Position numbers and translations under genes: made by a program. The notes below the pieces were generated by a model. That model was not told the origin of the DNA. It made no database searches and saw only the letters and a program-made list of their open reading frames with translations. Shown one piece after another: positions 26,562 through 36,602 of a stretch of 64,000 nt of DNA; the stretch's first letter is position 1, and each line of letters opens with the position of its first letter. Location: NCBI GenBank assembly GCA_029862745.1, contig JAOTWS010000003.1, positions 62,001-126,000 on the forward strand, read 5' to 3'. The DNA comes from Nitrosopumilus sp. Its GTDB lineage: Archaea; Thermoproteota; Nitrososphaeria; Nitrososphaerales; Nitrosopumilaceae.

Positions 26562-27875
26562 ATGTTGACAACTACCACTAAATTGGAAGAAAAGAAATCA
26601 CTTTTGGAGCAATTTAGAGAAACAAGAAATAGAACATTGGAGATAGTTAGAAATTTAAAAACAGACGATTTTGTAGTTCAAACTGCATTTTTTATGAGTC
26701 CACCAAAATGGCACATAGGACATGTTAGTTGGATCTATGAAGCAATTATGAGTAAAATAGATAAAAATTATAATTTTTATTCAACAGAATACTCAGAGTA
26801 TTTGAATTCATACTATCAACAATTCGGTGTTCCTCATGACAAAGGATTAAGAGGGGTGGTTTCAAGACCAACAATTGATCAGATTTTTCAATATTTTAAC
26901 ATAATCAACCAAAGAGTTGAAAAATTCATCCAGTTCAAAACTTTGAATGACAAACAGATGAAATTAATTATAATGGGATTTCATCATGAATGTCAACATC
27001 AGGAATTATTAGTATATGATTTACAACATTTATTGGCTGAACAATACAAGCCTCAAAAAAAAAATGAAATTAAGAGTAAACCCGAAGTTGAAAAGAAATC
27101 AGTTCACATAAGGGGTGGATTGTATATTCTTGGATATAATGGAAAAGAGTTTTGTTATGATATTGAATTGCCCCAACACAAAGTATTTCTTAATGATTAC
27201 AAAATTGATGTGTATCCAATAACAAATCAGCAATACCTAGAATTTATGGAAGATGGAGGGTATGATACTTACAAGTATTGGCTATCTGATGGATGGGAGA
27301 AAGTAAAAAAGAATCAATGGACAGCCCCCATGTATTGGGAAAAAATTGATTGTGAGTGGAACATAAGAGATTTTTCAGGAATTAGAAAAATAAATCCAAA
27401 TGAACCAGTATCCCATGTAAGTTACTATGAAGCAGACGCATATTGTAAATGGGCAGAAAAAAGATTACCAACAGAGGCAGAATGGGAGAAGGCTGCATGC
27501 TGGAATGAAGAAAAACAAGATAAAACAATCTATCCATGGGGGAATGAGTATCCAACAATAGAAAAATGTAATTTATTTGAATCACATTATTGGAAATGTA
27601 CAGATATTGGAACATTTCCTGAAGGCAGTAGTCCGTCTGGATGTCAACAAATGATTGGAGATGTTTGGGAATGGACTTCCTCAGAGTTTAATGGGTATCC
27701 TGGATTCAAATCAGGGTTTGATGAGTATAATGATAAATGGTTTACAAATCAGAAGGTTTTGAGAGGAGGTTCTTTTGCAACTCCAAACATGTCAATCAGA
27801 GGAAGTTATAGAAATTTCTTCAGATTAGATGAACGATGGTTGTTCTCAGGTTTTAGGTGTGCAGAAGATATCTAA
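26562..27875 (+). CDS. egtB: EgtB-type sulfoxide synthase (ergothioneine biosynthesis)
   Basis: 437 aa: an N-terminal DinB_2-type four-helix domain and a C-terminal FGE-sulfatase (formylglycine-generating-enzyme-like) domain. The iron ligand motif HX3HXE is His142, His146, Glu148; an upstream His51 or His54 supplies the third histidine. The C-terminal half ends with the FGE signature (VLRGGSFATP, RLDERWLFSGFRCA). EgtB joins hercynine to a thiol donor by O2-dependent C-S bond formation. No egtA or egtC gene is near, so cysteine rather than gamma-glutamylcysteine as donor is a plausible inference. Convergent with egtD (4-nt overlap at the stops). Confidence 0.93.
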   Translation: MLTTTTKLEEKKSLLEQFRETRNRTLEIVRNLKTDDFVVQTAFFMSPPKWHIGHVSWIYEAIMSKIDKNYNFYSTEYSEYLNSYYQQFGVPHDKGLRGVVSRPTIDQIFQYFNIINQRVEKFIQFKTLNDKQMKLIIMGFHHECQHQELLVYDLQHLLAEQYKPQKKNEIKSKPEVEKKSVHIRGGLYILGYNGKEFCYDIELPQHKVFLNDYKIDVYPITNQQYLEFMEDGGYDTYKYWLSDGWEKVKKNQWTAPMYWEKIDCEWNIRDFSGIRKINPNEPVSHVSYYEADAYCKWAEKRLPTEAEWEKAACWNEEKQDKTIYPWGNEYPTIEKCNLFESHYWKCTDIGTFPEGSSPSGCQQMIGDVWEWTSSEFNGYPGFKSGFDEYNDKWFTNQKVLRGGSFATPNMSIRGSYRNFFRLDERWLFSGFRCAEDI

Positions 27876-28894
27876 TTTTTAGATACCAAAGTTAACGAAA
27901 AATAATCATTATCATCCAACCAAGTATGTTTGATTTTAAATCCAACACCATTCAATAAATTATAAATTTGATCCAGTCTATATTTGTGAGAGTGTTCAGT
28001 ATGAATTAATTCATCTTTTGTTAAATTAAGCAAGAAGTTAGATTTTGATATGACAACAGATTGATTTGTTAGAGATTTAAGATACATTTCAATTCTCTGA
28101 TATTTTGTATTGTATATAGAATAATGTGAGAAATTATTTAGGTTAAAATCAGCATCTAGCTCATCATTAATTCTAGAAAGAACATTAAGATTAAATTTTG
28201 TCGTAATTCCTTCCGAATCATTATATGCAGACTCCAAAACTTGTTTATCTTTAACTAAATCCAATCCAATCAGAAACAAGTCATCAGATTTCATCACAGA
28301 ATAGATTGTTTGTAAGAATTTGTGCCCTTCAGTGGGAGTGAAATTTCCAAAACTAGAACCTAAAAACAAGATCAGATTTTTTTTGTTGTTATAATTTTTG
28401 AGGAATTTTAAACCACCTTCATAAGTATCAATTATTCCGGTAATATGCAGACCATCGTAATCTTTGAGCAACTGTTCAGAGCTTTCTGTAAGAATTTCAG
28501 ATATATCAATTGGAAAATATTCTATTTTTGTTTGAAATTTAGTAAAAATATCAAGAATTAGTCGAGTTTTAACAGAGGCGCCACTTCCAAGCTCAACTAA
28601 TTGAAAAGAATCATCTAAAAATAGAGATAATTTAGTCTGTAATTTTTTGAGAATATTGATTTCAGTGCGTGTTGGGTAATATTCTGGCAAGGAACATATT
28701 TTTTCAAATAAATCTGAGCCTTTTTTATCGTAAAAGAACTTAGGGTTGATAGATTTAGAGTCTCTATTAAGACTAGAAAAAATTTCTTCTGCAAAAGTCT
28801 TTTCAATAGTACTAGAATGCGGTTTAAAATATTGAAGTTTGGAATCTAGAACATATTTTTTATAGTGAAGATTTTTTTGAATTATATCGTTCAA
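27872..28894 (-). CDS. egtD: L-histidine N-alpha-methyltransferase EgtD
   Basis: 340 aa. The SAM-binding motif VELGSGASVKTR is at 100-111. Upstream family motifs are FYDKKGSDLFEKIC and LPEYYPTRTE (69-78). LFLGSSFGNF and HTEHSHKY follow in the C-terminal half. EgtD trimethylates histidine to hercynine, the substrate of EgtB. The gene is convergent with egtB rather than in an operon, so expression must be set by two separate promoters. It is divergent from the ABC ATPase gene. Confidence 0.93.
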   Translation of the reverse strand: MNDIIQKNLHYKKYVLDSKLQYFKPHSSTIEKTFAEEIFSSLNRDSKSINPKFFYDKKGSDLFEKICSLPEYYPTRTEINILKKLQTKLSLFLDDSFQLVELGSGASVKTRLILDIFTKFQTKIEYFPIDISEILTESSEQLLKDYDGLHITGIIDTYEGGLKFLKNYNNKKNLILFLGSSFGNFTPTEGHKFLQTIYSVMKSDDLFLIGLDLVKDKQVLESAYNDSEGITTKFNLNVLSRINDELDADFNLNNFSHYSIYNTKYQRIEMYLKSLTNQSVVISKSNFLLNLTKDELIHTEHSHKYRLDQIYNLLNGVGFKIKHTWLDDNDYFSLTLVSKN

Positions 28895-28988
28895 GTTTAA
28901 ATCTGGTCTTTATTCAACATAAATGCTTTATGCTGTACATTACGTGTAAATCATTTTCTTGATATACTTCGTTATTAAATGAAATCTA

Positions 28989-29954
28989 ATGAATGAGATA
29001 TTGAGAGTAGAACATTTAAAAAAATATTTTACAAAAAAAGGGATTTTTGATTCAAAATCTTCAACAGTTAGAGCGACTGATGATGTATCATTTGCTGTTA
29101 AAAAAGGCGAAGTTTTTGTATTGGCTGGTGAATCTGGTTCTGGAAAATCAACAATTGCAAAGTTAATTCTGAAATCAATCGAGTTAGATTCTGGGAAAAT
29201 CTTTTATGATGAGCAAGAAATCAATGATAAAAAGAAAAACATAGATAAAATTAGAATGAACTGTCAGATGATTCATCAAGATCCTTATGACTCAATCAAT
29301 CCAAGAATGAAAATAATGGGCATCATATCAGAGCCTCTAGAGATTCATAATTTTGGAAACAAGGAAGAACGATTGAAAAGAGTGATACAAGTGTTACATG
29401 AAGTAAAATTAGAGCCAGCTGAGGAAATTATCAATAAATATCCTCACATGTTATCAGGAGGACAAAGACAGAGAGTAGTTTTAGCAAGAGCTTTGGCATT
29501 AAAACCAAAAGTGATTTTGGCAGATGAACCAGTTTCAATGCTAGATGTGTCAATCAGAGCAGAGATGTTAGAGTTAATGCAAGAATTACAAAAAAAATAT
29601 AACATTTCATTTATTTACATCACACATGATTTGACAACTGCACGATACTTTGGGCAAAGAATTGGGATATTATATATGGGCAAAATTGTAGAGATTGGAC
29701 TCATTGACCAAGTGTTATTAGCACCCAAACATCCGTACACACGAGCATTAATTGATGCAATTTCAGAACCAGACCCAGAAAATCTGTACAGAGAGAGAAA
29801 AATCAGAATAAACAGACCAACAGACATAGATGTTTATCAAGGATGCCGATTTAGGGCAAGATGTCCATATGTGATTGAAAAATGCATTAAAGAACCAGAT
29901 TTAGAAAAAATAAACAACGATCATTATTCTGCATGCTATGTAAAATTAGATTAG
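28989..29954 (+). CDS. peptide-type ABC transporter ATPase (DppF/OppF-like)
   Basis: 321 aa. Walker A GESGSGKST is at 47-55; the signature LSGGQRQRV and Walker B ILADEPVSMLD lie in the middle. The C-terminal oligopeptide/nickel-type extension ends with a Cys cluster (CRFRARCPYVIEKC). It is the only ATPase of this class in the window and a likely partner of the permeases at 7035-9448, 20 kb away. No second ATPase (DppD) or binding protein is visible. Overlaps the end of the convergent SMC gene by 4 nt. Confidence 0.93.
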   Translation: MNEILRVEHLKKYFTKKGIFDSKSSTVRATDDVSFAVKKGEVFVLAGESGSGKSTIAKLILKSIELDSGKIFYDEQEINDKKKNIDKIRMNCQMIHQDPYDSINPRMKIMGIISEPLEIHNFGNKEERLKRVIQVLHEVKLEPAEEIINKYPHMLSGGQRQRVVLARALALKPKVILADEPVSMLDVSIRAEMLELMQELQKKYNISFIYITHDLTTARYFGQRIGILYMGKIVEIGLIDQVLLAPKHPYTRALIDAISEPDPENLYRERKIRINRPTDIDVYQGCRFRARCPYVIEKCIKEPDLEKINNDHYSACYVKLD

Positions 29955-32900
29955 GTTGTTCTAACAGATTGCATACGCTTATCCTTATAAGTGACAACAT
30001 TGGAAACACCATTTTTTGGAAAAACACCATAAATCAATTTAGCTTTTTGTACAACAGAGTCTTTTAGAGACACCATAATGAATTGACTTTCTTTGGATCT
30101 TTCCTCTAAGATATTTGCAAGTCGCTCAGAATTAGGAGCATCAAGATGTGCATCTACTTCATCAAAAAGGTAAAAGGGAGATGGTTTTAGCTTTTGTAAT
30201 GCAAGAACAAATACAATTGCAGCTAATGTTTTTTCACCACCGCTAATCGATGTAGACTCTCTTTTAGGTTTATTTGGGAATTGAATTAGATAGGAGATTC
30301 CAGAATTAAATATGTCATCTTCGTTTTGTAATTCTAACCATGCATTCCCTCCAGTCATTTTGTTGAAAATTAGGCGTATTTCTTTATCGACTTTATCAAA
30401 TGCATCTAAGAATGTTTGTCGTTTGTCTCTTTCTATACCCTCAATAAATTTAACAATAGAATTTCTTTCTTCTTCAAGAGAATTCTTTCTAGTAGACATT
30501 GACCGATAACCATAAGATACCTCAAGGTATGTCTCAGGAGCTTTTGCGTTTAATGCGTTAAGGGAGGAAAGTTCAGCACTTAAACCTTGAACAATTGGAT
30601 CAACATCAAAAGTATCCATGTTTTTATTGAATCCAAAAGCAGTAAGGATTTGTTGTAATTTGGTTTCATTTTCAACCAAATCATGAAGATCACGTTTTAA
30701 TGAATCGGATTGGCGTTCCAAAATATTAATTTGGTTTGTGAGATCAGTTGCCTGCTCTCTGAAAATATTTAACTGATCATCAAATTCTTTAAGATGGCTA
30801 ATAGAAGAACCAGATGTCGATATAAGATCTTGTTCTTTTTCTCTTAATTTGATAAGAACCTCACTTTTTGAATTTTTTTGTTTTTCTAATTCTTGAATTT
30901 TAAGTTCTAATTCTTGATGCTCTAGATTCAGGGAATCAATTTCATTTGAAAGACTACTGAATTGAGATTGTTCTCGCTTGTCTTGAGTTTGTAATGTAGT
31001 TTGCTGTGACGATTTATCACGGTATTCATTCATGATAGTGGTATACATTTTTTCAATATCAGATTTTTTCATGTTAATTTTAGACAATTCATTTGCAATA
31101 CGATCCTGTTCACCGCCTGCATAATTTTCCTCAACTATCGCAATACGTTGTTGTAAAGATTCAATATGAGATTCAGTTGTTTTTATCTCAGATTCTATAG
31201 TATTAGTTCTAGAAGTTAATTCAGATATTCGTGTTGTGAGTTGTCCCTTCATACTAATTGCAGATGTTATTCTAGATTTTAAATTAGAATAATTTTCATT
31301 TGTAGATGTTAAAGAATTTTCTGAAAGTGAAAGTCGTTCAGTGTAATATTGAATAGAATCATCCAATTTTTTCAATGAATGTTTCTTCTTTTGTACATAT
31401 TTTTTGATTAAGTTAATTGATTGGAATAAACCATCGATGTCACTACTCATTGAAATTAGCTTTGTTAGTTTAGAAATTTTTGAATTGATATCAATAACTA
31501 CAGTTCCACCTTTTGCTTCAAAATACTCACCATTCGTGGTTACTGTTTTGTAACCCATTTGAGACATTTTGTATGCAGTTTTCCGTGTGTCTACAAGTAT
31601 AATATTCCCAAATAGGAACGTTTTGAGTGCAGAGTAATCATCATTACAAATGACATAATCAGAAAGGACACCTACAATTCCAGATATTTTTGGGAGTGTC
31701 AAATTGAATTTCGGGATAGCATCCAATGGAATGATTTTTAGTTTTGGAAGATTTTTACTTCTTGCAAATTCTGCAATTTCAAGCAATGTTGGAAAATTTT
31801 TTACAACAATTGCTTTAATCCAATCAGAACTCACTGCCAATATTGAACGCTCATATTGCTTATCCCATGAAATCATTTCGTATACTAATCCTATAATTCC
31901 TAGTTTTTCTGAATCTTCTTTTAATTTTGCAACAGTATAATCTTCATGCATGAATCCTTTCACTGTTTTGATTTTTGATTCATATTGATTTGCAGCTGTA
32001 CTAGATTTTTCTAGAATCAACCCTAATTCATCCAAGTCATTGATAATTTTAGATTTTCTTGAATGTAGTTTTGATATCCTAGATTTTAATTCAGATATTG
32101 TATCATTATGATTTTTGAGCATTGACTCTAATTGATATTGATATCCAGTCAATTTAGCAATATCACTTTCTAGATCAGAGAACTTCATAGAATTTGTATT
32201 AATTTTAGTTTTTGACTCTTCTCTCTCATGATCAAGCTTGGAGAGTTTTAAATCTGCATCATTCAATTGACGGGTCAGTGATTTAATTTTATTATCAATT
32301 TCAGATTTTTTAGCAGCAGCTTCTGATTGCTCAATTAAAATTTTATTTCTCTGTGTATCAATTATTTGTAAATCTTCATTAATTTTATTTTTCCTTAGAT
32401 TGGTTTCATTTATGGACTCATTAATTTCTTGAAGACGTATGTTTATGTTACCTCTTGTAGCGTTAATTTCCTCTAATTCAGCTTGGATTTCTGGAAGTCT
32501 AGAATCTATTTGTTGTAATCTTTTCTTTGACGCAGATATTGTACTGTTATCAATTTCATACTGCTCCATTGCAGAACTAATCTCTAAATCTAGTGAAGCT
32601 TTTGCCTGACTGTAATCATTGGCCTTAGCCATCAGTTTTGTTTTATCAGTATCAAGTTCGTTGATTTTAGCCCTCAATTCATTACGCTCACTATTAAGTT
32701 TTACAATTTCAGTAGTTATTTGGCGCAAATCAGATTCTTTGGAGTCTTTTTTGCTTGAAATTACCTTCATTTTATTGGCTGCAGATATTGCCTTGTAACG
32801 ATTTAACTCTCTTTCCAAAATATCATGACGTAGTTTTTGATTTCTTTCTTCTTCAAGTTCATCAATTCTTTTTTTGATTTCACCCATTTTTGCCAGAGCA

Positions 32901-33475
32901 ATCTCTAATCGCCTATCTGCATCATCTAATTGTTTTATAGATTCAGTTTTTTTCTCATCAAAGTAAGATAATCCGATTAAATCTTCAATGGTGCGTCTTT
33001 TTTCTTCAGAAGTGAATTCAGAAATCCTAGTAACAGTTCCTTGTTGCACTGCATTTAGTTGACCTAGACCAGCGTTTGCCATGTCAAGAAGATCAAGAAT
33101 GTGATTTCTTTGGGTCTTCTTTTTATTTAGATAGTATATGTTTTCACCATTTTCATCCATTTCTCTAGTAATTTCAACAATATCAGAATCTAAGGGGATC
33201 TTTCTATCAGAATTATCAAAATGTACGCTAGATCTTGCCATTTTTGGACCGCGGTGATTTCCATCAATATCATGAATTAAAGATCGTAGTTTATCAACCC
33301 TCATAATTTTGGGTTTATTTTCGCCCATCGCAAAAATTATTGCATCCAAAATGTTACTTTTTCCAGAACCATTTGGACCCGAGATCGAGACAAGACCAGG
33401 TTCAAACTGTACAGTAGTGTTCTTAAATCCAAATGATTTGAAACCATAGATCTCAACTTTTTTAACGTGAACCAA
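29951..33475 (-). CDS. smc: chromosome segregation SMC ATPase
   Basis: 1174 aa, full length. Walker A GPNGSGKS is at 33-40. Long coiled coils flank a hinge at about 500-660 (including IGLVYEMISWDKQYE and AKGGTVVIDI). The C-terminal half carries the signature SGGEKTLAA and Walker B LFDEVDAHLD. SMC dimerises through the hinge and loops DNA together with ScpA/ScpB kleisin partners, which are not next to it here. Start ATG 33475. Confidence 0.96.
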   Translation of the reverse strand: MVHVKKVEIYGFKSFGFKNTTVQFEPGLVSISGPNGSGKSNILDAIIFAMGENKPKIMRVDKLRSLIHDIDGNHRGPKMARSSVHFDNSDRKIPLDSDIVEITREMDENGENIYYLNKKKTQRNHILDLLDMANAGLGQLNAVQQGTVTRISEFTSEEKRRTIEDLIGLSYFDEKKTESIKQLDDADRRLEIALAKMGEIKKRIDELEEERNQKLRHDILERELNRYKAISAANKMKVISSKKDSKESDLRQITTEIVKLNSERNELRAKINELDTDKTKLMAKANDYSQAKASLDLEISSAMEQYEIDNSTISASKKRLQQIDSRLPEIQAELEEINATRGNINIRLQEINESINETNLRKNKINEDLQIIDTQRNKILIEQSEAAAKKSEIDNKIKSLTRQLNDADLKLSKLDHEREESKTKINTNSMKFSDLESDIAKLTGYQYQLESMLKNHNDTISELKSRISKLHSRKSKIINDLDELGLILEKSSTAANQYESKIKTVKGFMHEDYTVAKLKEDSEKLGIIGLVYEMISWDKQYERSILAVSSDWIKAIVVKNFPTLLEIAEFARSKNLPKLKIIPLDAIPKFNLTLPKISGIVGVLSDYVICNDDYSALKTFLFGNIILVDTRKTAYKMSQMGYKTVTTNGEYFEAKGGTVVIDINSKISKLTKLISMSSDIDGLFQSINLIKKYVQKKKHSLKKLDDSIQYYTERLSLSENSLTSTNENYSNLKSRITSAISMKGQLTTRISELTSRTNTIESEIKTTESHIESLQQRIAIVEENYAGGEQDRIANELSKINMKKSDIEKMYTTIMNEYRDKSSQQTTLQTQDKREQSQFSSLSNEIDSLNLEHQELELKIQELEKQKNSKSEVLIKLREKEQDLISTSGSSISHLKEFDDQLNIFREQATDLTNQINILERQSDSLKRDLHDLVENETKLQQILTAFGFNKNMDTFDVDPIVQGLSAELSSLNALNAKAPETYLEVSYGYRSMSTRKNSLEEERNSIVKFIEGIERDKRQTFLDAFDKVDKEIRLIFNKMTGGNAWLELQNEDDIFNSGISYLIQFPNKPKRESTSISGGEKTLAAIVFVLALQKLKPSPFYLFDEVDAHLDAPNSERLANILEERSKESQFIMVSLKDSVVQKAKLIYGVFPKNGVSNVVTYKDKRMQSVRTT

Positions 33476-33655
33476 TAGGAAGTATTTCTCATTACGTAGG
33501 ATAATCGATAGTTAACAAGTTTAGTTGACATAATTGCATAATTTTTCTTGTTATGTTATCATATTTTTCGTAGCGGTATGTTATTTGAATGAGTTTTTAT
33601 TAAAAAATTTGATGTTTACACTTACCTATAATTACCAAATAAAAATTACATACTC

Positions 33656-34393
33656 ATGATAAAATTAGGATTAATTCAAACTACATCATGTGATACAAAT
33701 GAGGAGGGAGTCTTACGAGTTTCAAAGATTCTTAAAAAATTAGGAAGAAATAATGCCGAAATTGTCTGCTTACCAGAACAATGGCTAAAAAATAATGAGA
33801 TCAGGGATTTTAATTTAGAATTTTCAGAATTTAAAAAAATTGCTAAAGAGTATTCAATGACAATCATTCCAGGAGCATTTTATGAAACAGAAAACAAAAA
33901 AACATCAATTATTTCACCAATTATAGGCCCTGAAGGCGAATTTATAGGCAAACAAGAGAAAATCCACCCATTTGGCCATGAAAGAGATAACGTGAAACCT
34001 GGAAATGAGGCTAAAATTTTCAACACAGCCTGTAAATTTGGAATCATAGTTTGTTATGACATGGTGTTCCCTAATGTGGCAAATACATTAGCAAAAAAAG
34101 GGGCCCAAGTTCTATTTGCACCAAGTAGAATTGTAAAGAAGGGTATAGAGCCATGGCAGATTTATGTTCAAGCTCGAGCACTTGAAAATAGAATACCAAT
34201 CCTAGCAGCAAATGTGGAAAATATGAGATTTGGAGGAAACAGTATCGTGGTAGATTTAACTGAAAAGAGCAACATAATTACAACAAAAATCACCAGACTT
34301 AACGGAGAGCAAGGAGTTACAAGAGAATTTACACTTGAAAAATATGAACAGAGCAGAAGGAACAGATTTTCAGATTCTAATAGATTTCAGTGA
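33656..34393 (+). CDS. carbon-nitrogen hydrolase (nitrilase superfamily)
   Basis: 245 aa. The catalytic triad is visible as Glu41 (LPEQW), Lys102 (GKQEKIHPFG) and Cys133 (IVCYDMVFP). The short length and lack of extra domains suggest a simple amidase such as an omega-amidase or related enzyme. The substrate cannot be told from sequence. It starts at ATG 33656 and ends one base before the stop of the convergent myo-inositol-phosphate synthase gene. Confidence 0.9.
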   Translation: MIKLGLIQTTSCDTNEEGVLRVSKILKKLGRNNAEIVCLPEQWLKNNEIRDFNLEFSEFKKIAKEYSMTIIPGAFYETENKKTSIISPIIGPEGEFIGKQEKIHPFGHERDNVKPGNEAKIFNTACKFGIIVCYDMVFPNVANTLAKKGAQVLFAPSRIVKKGIEPWQIYVQARALENRIPILAANVENMRFGGNSIVVDLTEKSNIITTKITRLNGEQGVTREFTLEKYEQSRRNRFSDSNRFQ

Positions 34394-35488
34394 TTAATTG
34401 CCAGTAACAAACTTTTCACATGCAGTTTTTGCAGCAATATCAGATGTTTGCTCAATCGGATGCTTCATTAAATATGCACTGGCAGGTTTAATTGGTCCTC
34501 CTAATCCTCTATCAAGAGCAATTTTTGCTAACCTAATTGCATCAATTACAATCCCTGCAGAGTTTGCCTTATCATCAACTTCTAAACGAACCTCCATGTT
34601 ATATGGAATATTGGCCCATTGACGACCTTCAATTCTCATAAACATGAGTTTAGTATTACCTAAAAATGGTATGAAGTCAGATGGGCCTACATAAATTTGA
34701 TCATCATCTAGTCTTTCCTTAAGTTGACTTTGAACGCTTTCAGTTTTTGAAATTTTCTTAGACATGAGTCTATCTTGTTCTTTCATGTTAAGAAAATCTG
34801 TATTACCGCCAACATTGATTTGGTATGTTTTTTCAATTTTTGTTCCCCTGTCACTACACAATTTAGCTAAAGTCCTATGAACAATGGTTGCACCAACTTG
34901 TCCTTTTATATCATCACCAATACATGGAATATTTTTTTCTTCAAATTTTTTTGCCCATTTTTCATCAGATGCAATAAAGGATGGAATACAATTTACAAAA
35001 GCAGTATTAGTATCAAGACAAACTTGAGCCCAGAATTCAGTGACTTTGTCAGAACCTACAGGTAAATACGATACAATAATTTCAGCTCCAGTATCCTTGA
35101 GTATTTTTTTTACATCTTCAGCTATTTGTTCTGGGTTTTTTGTACTTGTAATAGGTTTAATTCTGTTTTCAACCCATAATCCAACCCCATCCAATATTGG
35201 ACTTTCATATACTTTTGCAGATGTTTTTGGTAATTCATCTTTAGGAATCCAGTTAACCATGTTGGGAAATTCATAAATTGCTTCATGGAGTAACTTTCCA
35301 ACTTTATTTTCACCTACATCAAATCCACATACAAAGTCAATATCATGAATTCCATATCCAGCTAATTTATCATGAATAATTCCGGTAACTTCTTGAGAGG
35401 GGTTTTTTCTATAATATTCAATTCCTTGAATTAACCCTGAAAAACAATTTCCTATCCCCACCAATGCAACTTTAATTCTATCTGTCAA
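34394..35488 (-). CDS. ino1: myo-inositol-1-phosphate synthase
   Basis: 364 aa from a TTG at 35488 (LTDRIKVALVGIGN). The NAD-binding loop GIGNCFSG is next to the start. Family motifs follow: DDIKGQVGATIVHRTL, NVGGNTDFLNM, and KPASAYLMKHPIEQ near the C-terminus. The enzyme converts glucose-6-phosphate to inositol-1-phosphate for archaetidylinositol or related lipids. An in-frame ATG at 35533 would add 15 residues before the usual family start. A TATA box 28 nt upstream of the TTG supports the shorter, leaderless form. Confidence 0.93.
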   Translation of the reverse strand: MTDRIKVALVGIGNCFSGLIQGIEYYRKNPSQEVTGIIHDKLAGYGIHDIDFVCGFDVGENKVGKLLHEAIYEFPNMVNWIPKDELPKTSAKVYESPILDGVGLWVENRIKPITSTKNPEQIAEDVKKILKDTGAEIIVSYLPVGSDKVTEFWAQVCLDTNTAFVNCIPSFIASDEKWAKKFEEKNIPCIGDDIKGQVGATIVHRTLAKLCSDRGTKIEKTYQINVGGNTDFLNMKEQDRLMSKKISKTESVQSQLKERLDDDQIYVGPSDFIPFLGNTKLMFMRIEGRQWANIPYNMEVRLEVDDKANSAGIVIDAIRLAKIALDRGLGGPIKPASAYLMKHPIEQTSDIAAKTACEKFVTGN

Positions 35489-35513
35489 CCAAAAAATGGT
35501 ATTATTAGGCGGG

Positions 35514-35519
35514 TTTAAA
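35514..35519 (-). promoter_or_regulatory. TATA box of ino1
   Basis: TTTAAA on the minus strand is centred 28 nt before the TTG at 35488. It would start transcription at or next to the start codon, excluding the upstream ATG from the mRNA. Confidence 0.5.
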
Positions 35520-35584
35520 GTTTTCTTAAACAAATAAAAAAATTGTCACAAGACAAGATATTATACTTGGCATCGAATGAAATT

Positions 35585-35689
35585 ATGATAATGTATAGAC
35601 ATTCAGTTAAAGATGTGAAATTTGATTCAGATATATCATCGGGGAAAAATTTTACGGATTATCTCAATAGGGATGATTTCAATCAGTAA
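35585..35689 (+). CDS. possible small protein, 34 aa
   Basis: In the 353-bp gap between ino1 and the PAC2 gene. An ATG at 35585 opens a frame to TAA 35689, ending FTDYLNRDDFNQ, with balanced, non-repetitive composition. A TATA-like TATTATACTT lies about 20-27 nt upstream. It is too short to be certain. The rest of the gap holds nothing evident. Confidence 0.35.
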   Translation: MIMYRHSVKDVKFDSDISSGKNFTDYLNRDDFNQ

Positions 35690-35841
35690 ATTCACTAAAT
35701 GGTTAAAAATTATATCAAAGATAATGGTGGAAAAAACGCTTAAGGTTTTTTTATTTGTAAAAGATATCATGTCAACCGGATTACAAAAATAGTTCATATT
35801 TAGATAAAAACTATTATTTGATCAATGTAAAAATATAGTCA

Positions 35842-36552
35842 TTGTTTCCAAGAATTAAAATTAACGAATTAATAAAAATAGATTTAGATGGTGGATATCT
35901 GATAGATGGTTTTCCATCTATGGGATTTAGCAGTGCAATAGCAACAGAATCAATGATACAGACATCACAGTTTGAATTAGCAGGTGTGATTGATTCAGAA
36001 AGTTTCCCTCCAATCAGTATAGTAAAAAATGGAAAGCCAAATTTTCCGACCAGGATTTTTATAAATAAGAATTTGAAATTAGCTGTGTTTTTATCATATC
36101 TTACAATTGATCAATCATTACAAAGAATCACCGCTAAAACAATGCTAAAATGGGCAAAAAAACACAATATTGGGTTAATTGTTAGCAGTGTTGCAGTAAA
36201 ATCATTAAATGATGAAGAGATGATAGGTATTGGAAGTACCAACACAGCAAGAACAAAAATCAAAGAAGCAGGTTTGAAAGTATTAGAGAATGGTACCATT
36301 CCAGGAATTCCTGGAATGTTGCTAAATGAAGGAAGTATTTCAAATCAAGATGTGATTGTAATTATTTTTCACTCTGATGGAACAGGTCCTGATTTTAAAT
36401 CAAGTGCAGATCTTTGTGTGGCAATGTCCAAATTAATTCCAGGAGCATTATGTGATATTTCATCATTACAAAAAGAGGCAGAAAAAGCCGAGATGTTAAT
36501 AAAAGAAGCACAGATAGAATCAAAGAATCTCAAAGATACAATGTATCAGTGA
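35842..36552 (+). CDS. PAC2-family protein (second copy)
   Basis: 236 aa, TTG start at 35842. Segments YLIDGFPSMGFSSAIATESMI, LAGVIDSESFPPISIVKNGK and the later TIPGIPGMLLNEG are typical of archaeal PAC2/COG1938-type proteins. A C-terminal helix (EAEKAEMLIKEAQIE) follows. Distinct in sequence from the PAC2 protein at 3113. The pair may correspond to the archaeal PbaA/PbaB-like proteasome chaperones, which is inference. Followed by a LysE transporter gene on the same strand after 50 bp. Confidence 0.88.
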   Translation: MFPRIKINELIKIDLDGGYLIDGFPSMGFSSAIATESMIQTSQFELAGVIDSESFPPISIVKNGKPNFPTRIFINKNLKLAVFLSYLTIDQSLQRITAKTMLKWAKKHNIGLIVSSVAVKSLNDEEMIGIGSTNTARTKIKEAGLKVLENGTIPGIPGMLLNEGSISNQDVIVIIFHSDGTGPDFKSSADLCVAMSKLIPGALCDISSLQKEAEKAEMLIKEAQIESKNLKDTMYQ

Positions 36553-36602
36553 AAAAATTCATTATCTTTATTCCATTATTAATTAAACACTAAGGACAAA
36601 GA

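Noticed and set aside
26284-26568. 94-codon frame overlapping the end of proS
   Set aside because: It covers the zinc-domain codons of proS in another frame and has no independent start signal.
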